A stretch of 64,000 nucleotides of DNA from Blastomussa wellsi (GCA_947652115.1 OX393573.1:11261981-11325980), one strand, 5' to 3'; shown: positions 1-11,045, counted from the stretch's first letter. A program made the numbers and translations. Notes: generated by a model not told the origin, from the sequence alone.

Positions 1-2
1 CT

Positions 3-410
3 ACTCTTAAACCTTTACTGATTCTTCAAAAGAGAGCTATACCCATTATAACTTTCTCAAAACCAGATGAACAGTCTGAGCCTCTTTTTAAGGAATTAGA
101 GATTCTTAAATTAACTTATCTTGTTACCCTTCACAATGCACTCCTCATGTATCACTATTACCATAACCTTCTTCCATCTTCCTTTGAAAATTTTTTTCAA
201 ACAGTAGCATCCATACACTCGTACAATACCAGGCTTGCTTCTAAATCAACCTATTACATCAATGCCATCAAAACAAACTATGGTAAATTCAACATTTGCG
301 TTTCAGCTGTAAAAATTTGGAATCATCTTGATGAAAGTATTAAACACCTCCCCCTTAAAAAGTTTAAAAACAAAGTGAAGCTTAACATCTTACAGTCTTA
401 CTGTTCATGA
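3..410 (+). pseudogene. 3' end of non-LTR retrotransposon (LINE) reverse-transcriptase ORF
   Basis: An open frame enters from the left edge and ends at TGA 408-410. The peptide contains the segments SIHSYNTRLASKSTYY and KIWNHLDESIKHLPLKKFKNK, which resemble the region after the RT domain in CR1/Jockey-like LINEs of cnidarians and other invertebrates. The catalytic RT core lies left of the window. A 3' untranslated stretch follows, with AATAAA at 655-660 and a short GTTGTTGT end near 674. The family assignment is by recognition only. The frame is clean as far as it can be seen, but the element is cut by the window edge, so it cannot be called intact. Confidence 0.6.
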
Positions 411-675
411 GTTTTCAACTGGTATTTATTTATTTTTATTTTTTTATATTTATTTCTTTTCCCTCCTTTCGTCTTCTATTTTTATTGACTAATTAATTGT
501 TTTGCTCAAGCTTCACTGCCAACCTACCTTCCATATTTAAATAGTATTTAGTTTTACTCAGCTCGATTAGCTTTTTAGTTATTCTGAGTACATGTTACCA
601 TTTTTTGTACCAATATATTATGTTTTGAGTTAAGTCTAACTTTTTTAATTTGATAATAAAGCTTGTTGTTGTCTA
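411..675 (+). repeat. LINE 3' UTR and tail
   Basis: AT-rich sequence follows the LINE stop codon, with T-rich runs, a polyadenylation-type AATAAA at 655-660 and a terminal GTTGTTGT. No coding potential is seen. Confidence 0.4.
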
Positions 676-1654
676 ACAATTAGGTCACCATGCCTCCCAC
701 AAAATATACTTTTAAGTCTTTAGGTGCACTATAATCGCCAAGGTTTTAAAAAATATATTGCAGAATAGTTTTATTTCCTTTTTTTCAATACAGGGTTTCC
801 ATTAAAGATAAAGAAGTAAAAGTCAGCATAATTATTTGACATGTCCGGACATCAAGTATTTTATGAGGTACAAGAGACTTACTGAGTGCAATTTATTGCA
901 TCTTAGAACCATATATCTATGTGTCTAATGAATTTTCAAACAAAAGAGACCTGTTCTCAAAGACGTCCTATCCTCGGAAATTGTTATTGAATTTGATTAA
1001 TTAGTAGTGATAATTATGTCCAATTATTGGACCTTGTGTTGTCCACTGCAATTAAATTACAGTATTTAACTCAGTTATTTACAGTGAACAGTTTCATGGA
1101 CCAGCAGAGTAATGGAAGTCATTGCCATGTATGTCATGATCAGCAATCATTCTTTTAGTCCAACAGCATTTGGGTTTCCAAATGTCCTATGGATGCCCAT
1201 GTGTTCATGGATATTAAAAAAATTAAGTTTAATGTGATTTCTTTGATTGGGAGTTTCTTTTTACTAGCACTCCCCATTTTACATGTAGGAAAACAGTCTT
1301 GCATATACATACAATGCATGCTTTAATTTTACTCCAGATCCACCTGCAAAGGGGATGGTGTCTAAGGCCCCATACAGGGCATGGTTGTCCACAACATTTT
1401 CATTTTCAAGTAATGCTTGTGCCATTGTTCAGTGTTCTCCCTAGTTTTCAGCACAGCGGATAAAAGAGCTTTTCAAACCGGCAAATAAATTCCAGTGAAT
1501 CAAGGATGTTGTTTAAAGGGATATATTTGCTGCCGCTTACATGAAGTACTGTTTGAAAAATCAGCGGTCTCATTAAAGCTCCTTTTTCTCTTAAAAAATT
1601 CATTTAACATATCTGGATTTCTGAAAACTTAACAAATAGAATTTCATAGTGAAA
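676..1654. other. Non-coding, no recognised feature
   Basis: AT-rich sequence without a credible ORF, tandem repeat or terminal inverted repeat that I could see. Confidence 0.5.
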
Positions 1655-1679
1655 CCTGCCTTTGCCTTCACCATGTGTA

Positions 1680-2073
1680 AGCTACAGGTCGGAGTACAAA
1701 CCGGTCGCGAGACACTTCAATCTCCCAAATCATTCTAAGCAACATATGGCAGTCTGCGGCCTTTCCCTTCACCAAGGAAACACGGAAAGCCGTAAAACTC
1801 TAGAACAAAAATTTATTTTTCAAATCGGCACTCTTAATCCTCACGGTATCAACGAACGCTTTTCATTCAACTAATTTATTCCCAAGTTTTCACGTTACCA
1901 GGCACCAGCCAATAGCGAAGCTCCATCTTTCTGTATATAAAGACACACGACGCACAATTCCTTGATTCGCTCCGACGAAGGGCTAACGCTCGAAACGTCA
2001 GCACTTGAATCTCTTTACGGTGGCCAATTGACATTATCAACCCAGTTGATAAAACCAAAATATATTGTTATAC

Positions 2074-2118
<45 letters not shown>

Positions 2119-2143
2119 CTATTCATCTACTGCTACTCGGCTT
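1680..2143 (+). mobile_element. Penelope-like element, 3' fragment (end of GIY-YIG ORF plus 3' region)
   Basis: Codons up to the TAA at 1872-1874 read KPVARHFNLPNHSKQHM and then FIFQIGTLNPHGINERFSFN. This is the typical C-terminus of the GIY-YIG endonuclease ORF in Penelope-like elements. The 5' part (RT) is missing. The following 270 bp hold TATATAAA (about 1935-1942), a hammerhead-like core (1971-2001), and the tail TTCCCACCGACGCAGCACCAC. Copies of this tail recur at 26087-26138, 48730-48900 (minus) and 54405-54530, which supports a repeat family. It is a 5'-truncated dead copy. Confidence 0.7.
1971..2001 (+). ncRNA. Hammerhead ribozyme-like core in Penelope 3' region
   Basis: The segment reads CCGACGA, then a short stem-loop GGGC-TAAC-GCTC, then GAAAC and a GTC triplet. 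This matches the hammerhead layout (CUGANGA, stem II, GAAA, cleavage triplet NUH), apart from C in place of the second core U. Hammerhead motifs are known in Penelope-like retroelements. Activity is not implied, since the U-to-C change is in the core. Confidence 0.5.
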
Positions 2144-2286
2144 GGTTTTGAAAATTGAAATGTGAGTAATATTTCTCGCTTCTTTAGTTACAGAAACAGC
2201 AACAGTTGACATCCCAACAATGGACCCATTAGTCGACCCGGGTCAATTTATTGGCAGTATGACTGTTTCTGATGACACCACCTGGT

Positions 2287-2457
2287 AGGAGGAAACCTGG
2301 TCGACCAAAAACCAACTGGCGTAGAACGGTCATGACTGAACTCAGTGACGTAAAACTCACATGGGGTGAGGCGCAACGCATTGCACAAAATACTGATAGG
2401 GCTAAATGAAAGGACTTTGTTGTTGCCTTATGTCCCACATGGTATGAAGAGGGTTAA
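2287..2457 (+). pseudogene. C-terminal remnant of a LINE endonuclease/reverse transcriptase
   Basis: The frame reads RRKPGRPKTNWRRTV, then LTWGEAQRIAQNTDRAK, an in-frame TGA, KDFVVALCPTWYEEG and a stop at 2455-2457. The RRKxGRPKxxWRR...W(K)xFVxALC pattern is the common C-terminus of one class of animal non-LTR retrotransposon. The internal TGA sits where a Trp codon is usual, so this copy is dead. Only about 57 codons remain. Confidence 0.6.
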
Positions 2458-2496
2458 ATAAGTAAAGGACCCTTCATTTTTATGAGGAAGAGTGGG

Positions 2497-2520
2497 GTCG
2501 GGGGGGGGGGGGGGGGGGGG
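2497..2520 (+). repeat. Poly-G tract
   Basis: An uninterrupted G run of more than 20 nt. Shorter runs follow at about 2597-2610 and 3228-3243. Confidence 0.9.
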
Positions 2521-2707
2521 GCTGGTGGGATTGTGGGGGGCATGCCAAAAACATTGGCCTTGAAGGGGGGCCAGCCAAAAAAATATTGTCTGTACGGGGG
2601 GGGGGGGGGGTCACTCCAAAAATTACCCTAAAATGTTGTTTAATGTGCAAAATGATCTACCAAAATGCCCTAATATTGTATTTCTGAGGACCCCCTAGTT
2701 TCTAATT

Positions 2708-2853
2708 GATGGAACATCATCAACTCCAAACCACTTGATAAAGTTCACTTCCAATAACAAACAGCACCTTGTTTGTAATGGATGGAACATCATCAACTCA
2801 AAACCACTTGATAAAGTTCACTCCCAATAACAAACAGCACCTTGTTTATCAAA
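2708..2853 (+). repeat. 73-bp tandem duplication
   Basis: Two near-identical units start with GATGGAACATCATCAACTC at 2708 and 2781 and differ at a few positions. Confidence 0.85.
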
Positions 2854-4185
2854 GGAAAAGACAGCTTACCATGGCCAGTGCACACGTAAATATTTAAAAA
2901 ATATATTTCTACTATTTTCACTTTAAACTGCAGTAAATGAATTTACAAATATTACAAAATGTCTGCCAGATTGGCGTAAAATAGCATTTCTGAAGTTCTG
3001 ATATTCTAAATTTTCCCTGGGGAGAATGCCCCCAAACCCCCATAGGTAGGGTACTTCTTGAGTTCAAAATACAGTCACAGCATACAAAGGACATGTCCCA
3101 TAGGTGAAAACAGTTATTCGAAAAGAACATTTTGAAACTGCAGTTTTTGTGTTAAGCTTGATAAGTTTAACTTTACTTGATCATTCTTTTTGCTTTGCTT
3201 TTCGTTTCTTTCTTTTTTTGGGAGGAGGGGGGGGGGGGGGGGGTTCATTAGGTTTACAAGGGGGAGCCAGGGCAAAAATATCTGGTTTAGAGGGGGGCCA
3301 TCATATGCTACGGAGACTATCTACCAAAACCCACCAGTCCCCCCTCCCCACCCCATAAAAAAATGAACGGTCCCCAACGGAGCTGCAGAGTCTTCAACGT
3401 CCGGTCCTCAAAATTAATTTAGTTGTCTGAGCTCTCGTTTTCATGCATGACAGACTTTCAAACGAAACTACCTTATTCAGACAACCAATCAAATTTCATT
3501 TCAGAAAGAAATGCCTTTTTGCACTCATCTGAACTTAGCATTAAACATCATCAAACATTCCATTACTAAAACTGCACTATCCAAAGGCTTAGCCCAATCC
3601 AAAAAAAATAACTCTTGTACGCATTGCGTGTCTATGAAAAACCCGTTGGGAAAATTACGCTTCTTTTTAAGTGTTTGAAAACGCTCTCTATTCCTTAAAT
3701 TCGTCAGGGTTTTAATAGCTAAAGCCTTAGAACTCGTCCGGCTCCCTGTAAACATGCTTCGCCTCGACCGGAAGCCTCATTTGAACAAGACAGCCAATGA
3801 GAACATGACCACTTCATAAAAATTGTTTCTCGATCAATCGGACAAGCAAATGTATCATGCCCTCCTCACCCGAGATGATATGTAGGGAGGGAGGGAGGGG
3901 ACCATCCCAGATTAAGCCTAATTTTTCTAATGTAACATTGCCATTTTCTTCCAGAAACCTCTGGGAAACATGGCACCAGTTTGCGTTACTAGGATTCCTG
4001 AGGCTGTTTAGATAACCTACGTGATTGCATTGGCTAACGGGTTTCGTGTCTTGTGCGAAGCATAGATGCGGTTCGGCTATTTCGTCAACACCATCTACTT
4101 TGGAGGAAGCAAGCTCTGATGACTACCAACAGCTGTTTAATGGGCGGCTATTTGATCGGTGAGTCAGCTTTTCGTTTCTTTCTTT

Positions 4186-4438
4186 GTGGTGCTTTCTTGA
4201 GACCGATTTTTCGAAGTATCCAAGCATTCATACGAATACGAATCAGGCCTTTAACAAAACCAGGATCGGATCCGACCGGATCGGACGGAATCCGATTGAC
4301 AAAACCCAGATCAGATCCCAAAAAGTGGATCGTCATGAATTCCCGCCAAAATTGTCACGTGACGTCTCTCATGGCAGAGTGATGTAAACGAAATTTAGTG
4401 TGTTTTTGTTGTATTATTTAGTTGTTATGAAGTTACGA
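4186..4438 (+). repeat. Duplicated block A, copy 1
   Basis: The block runs from TGGTGCTTTCTTGAGACC to TTGTTATGAAGTTA and is repeated almost exactly at 4873-5123. It contains the degenerate motif GGATCGGATCCGACCGGATC. That motif is expanded in inverted orientation at 5685-5935. The overlapping small ORFs come only from this repeat. Confidence 0.85.
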
Positions 4439-4872
4439 TTAGTGTTCTTGGAGTGAGCGAAACCGGTGCGATGCTCACAAGCTATGACACACGATGGCGC
4501 ATATTGGTACGTTAGAGCTGTACATGTACCTCATACTCCTGCTTTGACAACTGTACTCCATTGTGCCAAATTCCGTATTTACCATTCGATATAATCAACT
4601 CCGAATCACTCAGTTAACTTGCACAAGACACATGTACGCACTGCGGGCCTATTTTTAAAGGCAGCCATTTAAGGTTACTGTCAAGAAAATCTGGCCAATA
4701 TTTTCCAAATTTCGTGTTTTTTATAAACATTTAGAAGAAGCCTTTAAGTTTAATTTGTCGAAATAAAAAATGCAAAATGTTAAAAGGAAGACAAGTTATG
4801 ACAGAAAGAGCTTTTCTTAGTTGGAGCTGGCTCGTTGATAAAGCTATGCCGAATATAATAGTACCCAGAACT
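4439..4872 (+). repeat. Duplicated block B, copy 1
   Basis: The block runs from CGATTAGTGTTCTTGGAGTG to GTACCCAGAACT. A second copy lies at 6170-6631 with about 95 percent identity by eye and small indels. It is non-coding. Confidence 0.85.
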
Positions 4873-5123
4873 TTGTGGTGCTTTCTTGAGACCAATTTTT
4901 CGAAGTATCCAAGCATTCATACGAATACGAATCAGGCCTTTAACAAAACCAGGATCGGATCCGACCGGATCGGACGGAATCCGATTGACAAAACCCAGAT
5001 CAGATCCCAAAAAGTGGATCGTCATGAATTCCCGCCAAAATTGTCACGTGACGTCTCTCATGGCAGAGTGATGTAAACGAAATTTAGTGTGTTTTTGTTG
5101 TATTATTTAGTTGTTATGAAGTT
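4873..5123 (+). repeat. Duplicated block A, copy 2
   Basis: Second copy of 4186-4438, joined directly to the end of block B at the AGAACT junction. In the other copy of block B (6631) the sequence instead continues into ACTGCTACTC. This suggests block A is a mobile or gene-converted segment inserted at that point. Confidence 0.8.
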
Positions 5124-5624
5124 AAAATGGCCGAAAAATGTTAAAAGTGTTTACCTGGTATAGCCTGCGAACAGGCTCCGGCAATATGTTGCCAATCCTA
5201 CATATATTTGATAATCTCTGTTTCAAGAGAGAGAGAGAGATCACGCAAGAACAGTTCAAAACAAGACGTCGGTTTAACCGTTTAATGTATATCAGTAGCC
5301 GTTGACTTTCATTGGTCATCAAAATTTGTAACAAAAGTGATGATAAAAAGGCGAGGATTCCATTTAAGCAGATGCCACTATATCACTGCGTGCAGGATAG
5401 CAAAATAAATCGCAAATGGATTTTTAGGCATCTTCATGTTTGATCGATCACGGTAGTTGAAAATGAATATTTCGGACCCAAAAAATTCAATCTCGAATTT
5501 ACATCTGAGAGACAATTTGTCACACGAGAGTTTGAAAGCACATCGGCCTGTTCACAGGTGTAAACATCGATACACTTAGCGAGCTCGTTCCAAAGTTAGA
5601 CACTGAACATTATCGCACACGATG

Positions 5625-5684
5625 AGGTGTCACGTGACTATTTTGGCAGGAATTTATAGCGATCCGCATTTTTGGGATCCCATC
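5625..5684 (-). repeat. Inverted, diverged part of block A
   Basis: The reverse complement reads GGATCCCAAAAATGCGGATCG and then an AT-rich stretch with GTCACGTGAC. It aligns to 4310-4370 (ATCCCAAAAAGTGGATCG ... GTCACGTGAC). It therefore faces the two block A copies as an inverted repeat. Confidence 0.65.
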
Positions 5685-5935
5685 CGGGTTTTGTTAGTCG
5701 GATTCCGTCCGATCCGATCCGATCCTGGTTTTGTTAGTCGGATTCCGTCCGATCCGATCCGATCCTGGTTTTGTTAGTCGGATTCCGTCCGATCCGATCC
5801 GATCCTGGTTTTGTTAGTCGGATTCCGTCCGATCCGATCCGATCCTGGTTTTGTTAGTCGGATTCCGTCCGATCCGATCCGATCCTGGTTTTGTTAGTCG
5901 GATTCCGTCCGATCCGATCCGATCCTGGTTTTGTC
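5685..5935 (-). repeat. 40-bp minisatellite (about 6-7 copies)
   Basis: The unit is TGGTTTTGTTAGTCGGATTC followed by CGTCCGATCCGATCCGATCC, with near-perfect 40-bp periodicity. It is the reverse complement of the single GGATCGGATC-rich motif in block A, so the array is a local expansion of one end of an inverted repeat pair. This layout resembles foldback-type elements. Confidence 0.9.
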
Positions 5936-6169
5936 AACGCCCAACGAATCAAAGATTAGTTAGCGCATAAACATTATGAATAACACAATGCAATAGATGC
6001 TGTTCTTATTCAATGGCTTGTAAATAAGTGGACGTGTATTCTGTAGTTATACAAAAAAGTCCTTACCTTAAAATTTCAAATTAGCCTCTTCAGTGAGAAA
6101 TTGAATTGATGTCAACAGTGTGGGCCGAAGCATGGCGGTTCTCAGAAATTCCATGACAGTGAGCAAATT

Positions 6170-6631
6170 GACGATTAGTGTTATTGGAGTGAGCGAAACC
6201 GGTGCGATGCTCATAAGCTACATTTTTTCCATTACTGTCCTGTTGACACACAATGGCGCATATTGATACGTTAGAGCTGTGCATGTACCTCATACTCCTG
6301 CTTTGACAACTGTACTCCATTGTGCCAAATTCCGTATTTACCATGCGATATAATCAACTCCGAATCACTCAGTTAACTTGCACAAGACACATGTACGCAC
6401 TGCGGGCCTATTTTTAAAGGCAGCCATTTAAGGTTACGTCAAGAAAATCTGGCCAATATTTTCCAAATTTCGTGTTTTTTATAAACATTTAGAAAAAGCC
6501 TTTAAGTTTAATTTGTCGAAATAAAAAATGCAAAATGTTAAAAGGAAGACAAGTTATGACAGAAAGAGCTTTTCTTAGTTGAAGCTGGCTCGTTGATAAA
6601 GCTATGCCGAATATAATAGTACCCAGAACTA
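6170..6631 (+). repeat. Duplicated block B, copy 2
   Basis: Homologous to 4439-4872. It includes an extra stretch around 6221-6245 that is absent from copy 1. Confidence 0.85.
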
Positions 6632-6639
6632 CTGCTACT

Positions 6640-7210
6640 CAAACTCCACGAAATTTTCTATTTTGTAATCGAGTGTAACGAAAATTTTTCCAACCATCTT
6701 TTTTCTCAGTAATTCAGTTAAAACGAAATCGCAAACAAATTATCTACTACTCGAATCAAAATTTATCTTAAATGGCGACACATGCCTTGTGTAATTTCAT
6801 CAGAAATATGTAAATCACGAAAATCTAATGCCGCAGCAGCCAATTCAAATGTTGGTAACCAAAACCATATTTCTTCCCAGCAATTCAGTTAAAACAAAAT
6901 CACAAACAAAACCTCTTCTACTCGAATCAAGGTTCGCAAAAACACCGTTCATTGGCCAAGTGTCCATTTTCATAGATGCCAAGGTTTCTGGTTGGTATGG
7001 AGTGAGAATTTGAATTGATGTCAACAGTGAGGGCCGAAGGAAAACCACACGAAAATTTTTCCAACCACCTTTCTTCCCAGCAATTCATTTAAAACGAAAT
7101 CGCAAACAAAACATCTGCTACTGGCGAGACATGCTTTGTATAATTTCATCAGAAATCTGTAAATCACGAAAATGTGATGCCGCAGCAGCCAATTAAAATT
7201 TTCGTAACCA
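6640..7210 (+). repeat. SINE-associated repeat cluster
   Basis: Recurring phrases are TTCTTCCCAGCAATTCAGTT, AAACGAAATCGCAAACAAA, CATCAGAAATCTGTAAATCAC and GATGCCGCAGCAGCCAATT. They recur with indels at about 6700, 6825, 7070, 7150, 7945, 8560, 8640 and 8735. This is a locally reiterated repeat family. No protein is supported. Confidence 0.75.
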
Positions 7211-7390
7211 AGCCAACAGTTACACATCGAAGCTCTTGGTTGGACAGACACATGTTCTGACCATCCTTTGCCAGTTTTTCTTGTTACAATGAATGAGCGA
7301 TCGACTTTTGTACTTAAAAAATGTTAGCAAATATGGCCAATTCATTCTTTTTTTATATATAAAAGAAAAGAAAAAGAGGCCGATCTGTAT

Positions 7391-7482
7391 GCCACCTCGG
7401 AGGTTTGAACTCATGACTACACACCTCGTGAACTCGACTTCGGAGCGAGTAAGCGCGCAGCAAACCACTGCGCCAACCGGCC
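7391..7482 (-). repeat. tRNA-derived SINE head (copy 1)
   Basis: The minus strand begins GGCCGGTTGGCGCAGTGG (A-box-like) and ends GAGTTCAAACCTCC (B-box-like), spaced as in a tRNA with an enlarged middle. The adjoining body (7200-7390) is shared with the second copy near 8780-9070. It is probably a Pol III promoter of a SINE, not a functional tRNA. Confidence 0.6.
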
Positions 7483-7593
7483 AAGCTTAGCAAATGTGGT
7501 GAAAATTTTAGTAGATATAAATACCAAGTTAACTGTGAAGTTCAGAAAGGTCTTGGTAAAGTTTTGGTTTATTTCTTTGTTTCTTTTAGGCAA

Positions 7594-7701
7594 CAACAGC
7601 GATTTGTTTTAAAGTTCGTGATGGCTTTCTCAACAGAAGGATCATAAATTCGACGTGAAACTAAACTCTCACTGATCGGAACGGGCAAACTTCCTCGAGT
7701 A
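7594..7701 (+). repeat. Exon-like repeat unit, copy 1
   Basis: A TTTCTTTTAG acceptor is followed by GCAACAACAGCG, then AAAGTTCGTGATGGCTTTCT, and ends CTTCCTCGA at a consensus donor GTAAGT. It has stops in all frames, so it would be a non-coding or terminal exon. Two further copies (9207-9328 and about 9574-9674) keep both splice signals. Confidence 0.4.
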
Positions 7702-8008
7702 AGTAATTATGTTAACATCATGCTTACGAACAGAGACAGCTCAAGATCTCGATTTCAACCGTACAAACAATATGGCTCTAAATTAATAAGGGTTTGTATG
7801 GGAATTTCGACAAATGATTCATGGAGGTAGTCATGCGGTAAAATTGTTCCATGTGTGTGTTACTTGCTTGTGGTGTGGTTATTCCACCGATGAAAGGCGT
7901 TTTGAGCGATTTTTTTAATTCCCGACGTCGGAAATCTTTCTTCCCAGCAATTCAGTGAAAACGAAATCGCAAGCAAATTATCTACTACTCGAATCAAAAT
8001 TTATCTTA

Positions 8009-8538
8009 GGCCCCATTCATATGGTCTCGGGTACCCGAGACAACCCTCCCCCGGAGATACCCTCTGGGCGGGCTAACTTTTCACTAAAATCTTGAAAAAT
8101 TCCGCCAACCGTTTATATGATCCTACCCGAGTTGTCTCGGGAGGTGAGATAACTCGGGTAGGCGAGTTGTCTCGTCTCGGCAGGCAGGGTAACCCTGGCA
8201 GGCGGGACAACTTTTTCTCATATAAACACTTTGGCTCGCCTGCCCGGGACAACTCTTAACGTGCCGAGTGTCACGTACAGTCCGCATTTAAGGTTTTTAA
8301 GTAAAAAATTGCACTAAATAAATAGAATTTAACCCAGCAAGGCCTCCAGTGATAAACGAAAGAAATTAAAAGGAAGAAGGATAACTGGTGAGTTGAATAT
8401 TAAAATACTTTATGAATAATCAAATAGGGTCAACTTTAACTCAGCTGACAGGGACAATTTTTTGTCACATAGACTCTCGGTAAAGTTGTCTTGGGAAGGA
8501 GGGTTGTCTCTGGTACCCGAGACCATAAAACTGGGGCC
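8009..8538. mobile_element. Harbinger-type MITE with TTA target duplication
   Basis: The left end GGCCCCATTCATATGGTCTC and the right end, reverse-complemented as GGCCCCAGTTTTATGGTCTC, continue as matching TIRs through GGGTACCCGAGACAACCCTCC. TTA flanks both sides (8006-8008 and 8539-8541). The surrounding SINE repeat is present uninterrupted elsewhere (TCTTAAATGGCGACACATG near 6770), so the pre-insertion site is visible in the same window. The 530-bp interior is palindrome-rich (CGGGTACCCG, GTTGTCTCGG) and has no ORF. Confidence 0.8.
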
Positions 8539-8979
8539 TTAAATTGCAACACATGCCTTGTGTAATTTCATCAGAAATGTGTAAATCACGAAAATATGAT
8601 GCCGCAGCAACCAATTCAAATTTTGGTAACCAAAACGATCTTTCTTCCCAGCAATTCAGTTAAAACAAAATCGCAAGCAAATTATCTACAACTCGAATCA
8701 AAATTTATCTTAAATGGCGACACATGTCTTGTATAATTTCATCAGAAATCTGTAAATCACGAGAATCTAATGCCGCAGGAACCAACGTAAATTTTCGTAA
8801 CCAAGACAACAGTTGGACTGAAGCTCTTGGTTGGACATACACATGTTCTGACCATCCTTTGCCAGTTTTTCTTGTTAGTATGAATGAGCGATCGACTGTT
8901 GTACTAAAAAAATTGTTAGCAAGTGTGGGCAATTCATTTCTTTTTTATAAGAAAAAAAAGAAAGAAGGCCTATGTATAT

Positions 8980-9070
8980 GCCACGTCTGAGGTTTGAACT
9001 CAAGACTCCACACCTTGAGAACTCGACTTCGGAGCGAGTAAGCGCGCATCAAACCACTGCGCCAACCGGC
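8980..9070 (-). repeat. tRNA-derived SINE head (copy 2)
   Basis: Second copy of the 7391-7482 unit, again starting GCCGGTTGGCGCAGTGG on the minus strand and preceded by the same body (8780-8980). Confidence 0.6.
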
Positions 9071-9206
9071 TTAGCATATCAACTCCGGTAACAATTTTAG
9101 TAGAAATAAATACCAAGTTGATGCCTGGCCAGTTTACATGCCATTGTTAACTGTGAAGTTAACAAACAACTTGGTAAAATTTTTGTTTATTTTTTGTTTC
9201 TTTTAG

Positions 9207-9328
9207 GCAACAACATCAACAACAGCGTTGTGCTTTAAAGTTCGTGATGGCTTTCTCAAGAGAAGGATCATAAACGCGGCGTGAAACTAAAATACCTCTC
9301 ACTGAACGGAATGGGCAGACTCCCTCGA
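9207..9328 (+). repeat. Exon-like repeat unit, copy 2
   Basis: TTTCTTTTAG, then GCAACAACATCAACAACAGC, then the shared core TTCGTGATGGCTTTCTCAAG, ending CTCCCTCGA before GTAAGT. It aligns along its whole length to 7594-7701. Confidence 0.4.
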
Positions 9329-9573
9329 GTAAGTTATTATTTTAACATCGTGCTTACGGACATATACAGCTATATTTTTTCTTGATGCAGACAAAATCTT
9401 ATCTGACTACAATGTTGTTTTCTTGCTCTTTGGAAAGTTTATTGCGCTCGAGAAAATTGCTCTTTGCGGAGGACAATTTGCATTGTATATTCTCTCATTA
9501 TTTTATCTTCAAAAGTTTGCATGTCAGTGTTGACACTGAAAGTTAAGAAACAATTTGGTAAACTTTCTTTTAG

Positions 9574-9674
9574 GCAAAAACAGCAACGATAACAGCGACG
9601 TGATGGCTTTCTTGACAGAAGGATTATTACGCAGCGTGCATATTCCTCTCTGAACGGAATGGACATGGGTCAAG
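9574..9674 (+). repeat. Exon-like repeat unit, copy 3
   Basis: CTTTTAG, then GCAAAAACAGC, then GTGATGGCTTTCTTGACAG, ending GGGTCAA before GTAAGT. It is the most diverged of the three copies, but the acceptor and donor are retained. Confidence 0.4.
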
Positions 9675-9944
9675 TAAGTTGTAATGTTAACATCATGCTT
9701 ACCGCAAATTGGAATGTTTGAACTAGAGTATCATCCCTCCCTACAATTAGTCCATTCCAAACTGATCCAAATTGAAATTTGTGACAGAAAACGTTAGTCA
9801 GCTTAAATTTTGTATACCGGTAAAGTAAGTAATTTCATTCAAGTCACTCAGCCCAATTTCCGAGTTATCTTTTCCTTCAGTCCCAAAACGGGTTTAAGAG
9901 TCCAAGTGGTTTCGCACTTAGACTCCGGAAAAATTTGTATAAGA

Positions 9945-11045
9945 ATAAGAGTTTGGAGTTCGCATTCTTGTGGTACATCTTTCCTCTACGTATTAACATT
10001 CATGAATAAAATTTTTCTGTCTCTTATATTTCAGATGCCTTAAAAATGACGAGTCCAAGAGAAGAAAAAATTCAACCTTTTATACTTTTAGCAAGAGTTT
10101 GGAGTACTCGTCCTTGTGGTACAACTTTGCACCAGCACATCTACGCATGCACGTTCTGATTTATATTTTTGTATTAAATTTTTTCTAAGTCTTTTGGCAT
10201 GCGCGTTGTTACTGTAACGTTTGAGCTCTCTGTCTCTCAGATTTCAGATGCCTTAAAAATGACGAGTCCAAGAGAAGAAAAATTTCAACCTTGGAAGGAA
10301 GGAAAAAGTGTATGTGGAAACCACCACCTCCCCGCCAGCCACCACTAACTAGCATTTATTTTATACTTTTAGCCAGAGTTTGGAGTTCTCATCCTTGTGG
10401 TACAACTTTGCACCAGCACATCTACGCATGCGCGTTCTGATTTATATTTTTGTATTAAATTTTTTCTAAGTCTTTTGGCATGCGCGTTGTTACTGTAACG
10501 TTTGAGCTCTCTGTCTCTCTGATGCCTTAAAAATGACGAGTCCAAGAGAAGAAAAATTTCAACCTTGGAAGGAAGGAAAAAGTGTATGTGGAAACCACCA
10601 CCTCCCCGCCAGCCACCACTAACTAGCATTTATTTTATACTTTTAGCCAGAGTTTGGAGTTCTCATCCTTGTGGTACAACTTTGCACCAGCACATCTACG
10701 CATGCGCGTTTGGATTTATATTTTTGTATTAAATTTTTATAAGTCTTTTGGCATGCGCGTTGTTACTGTAACGTTTGAGCTCTCTGTCTCTCAGATTTCA
10801 GATGCCTTAAAAATGACGAGTCCAAGAGAAGAAAAATTTCAACCTTGGAAGGAAGGAAAAAGTGTATGTGGAAACCACCACCTCCCCGCCAGCCACCACT
10901 AACTAGCATTTATTTTATACTTTTAGCCAGAGTTTGGAGTTCTCGTCCTTGTGGTACAACTTTGCACCTGCACATCTACGCATGCGCGTTTGGATTTATA
11001 TTTTTGTATTAAATTTTTTCTAAGTCTTTTGGCATGCGCGTCTGG
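9945..11045 (+). repeat. Tandem array of about 280-bp units
   Basis: The marker TATACTTTTAG recurs at 10081, 10362, 10636 and 10916 (spacings 281, 274 and 280). A shorter, diverged unit starts near 9945. Each unit carries a pyrimidine-rich CTCTCTGTCTCTCAG, then GATGCCTTAAAAATGACGAG, and a CATGCGCG motif. The frame after the putative acceptor reads DALKMTSPREEKFQPWKEGK, so the unit may include a captured terminal exon. Confidence 0.85.

Larger units (their letters stand above)
2467..3373. mobile_element. G-rich inverted-repeat element (non-autonomous DNA transposon candidate)
   Basis: The left end GGACCCTTCATTTTTATG matches the reverse complement of the right end, GGACCGTTCATTTTTTTATG. Both ends run inward into G-rich (left) or C-rich (right) sequence. 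No transposase ORF and no clear target duplication are visible. The interior holds three poly-G tracts and a 73-bp tandem duplication. The superfamily is not assigned. Confidence 0.4.

Noticed and set aside
4053..5076. Overlapping ORFs of 60-110 codons on both strands
   Set aside because: They lie in duplicated non-coding blocks A and B; all frames are equally open because of the GATCC-rich repeat.
10369..10902. ORFs through the 280-bp array
   Set aside because: They follow repeat boundaries and differ between units; only the short frame after the acceptor-like site is worth noting.
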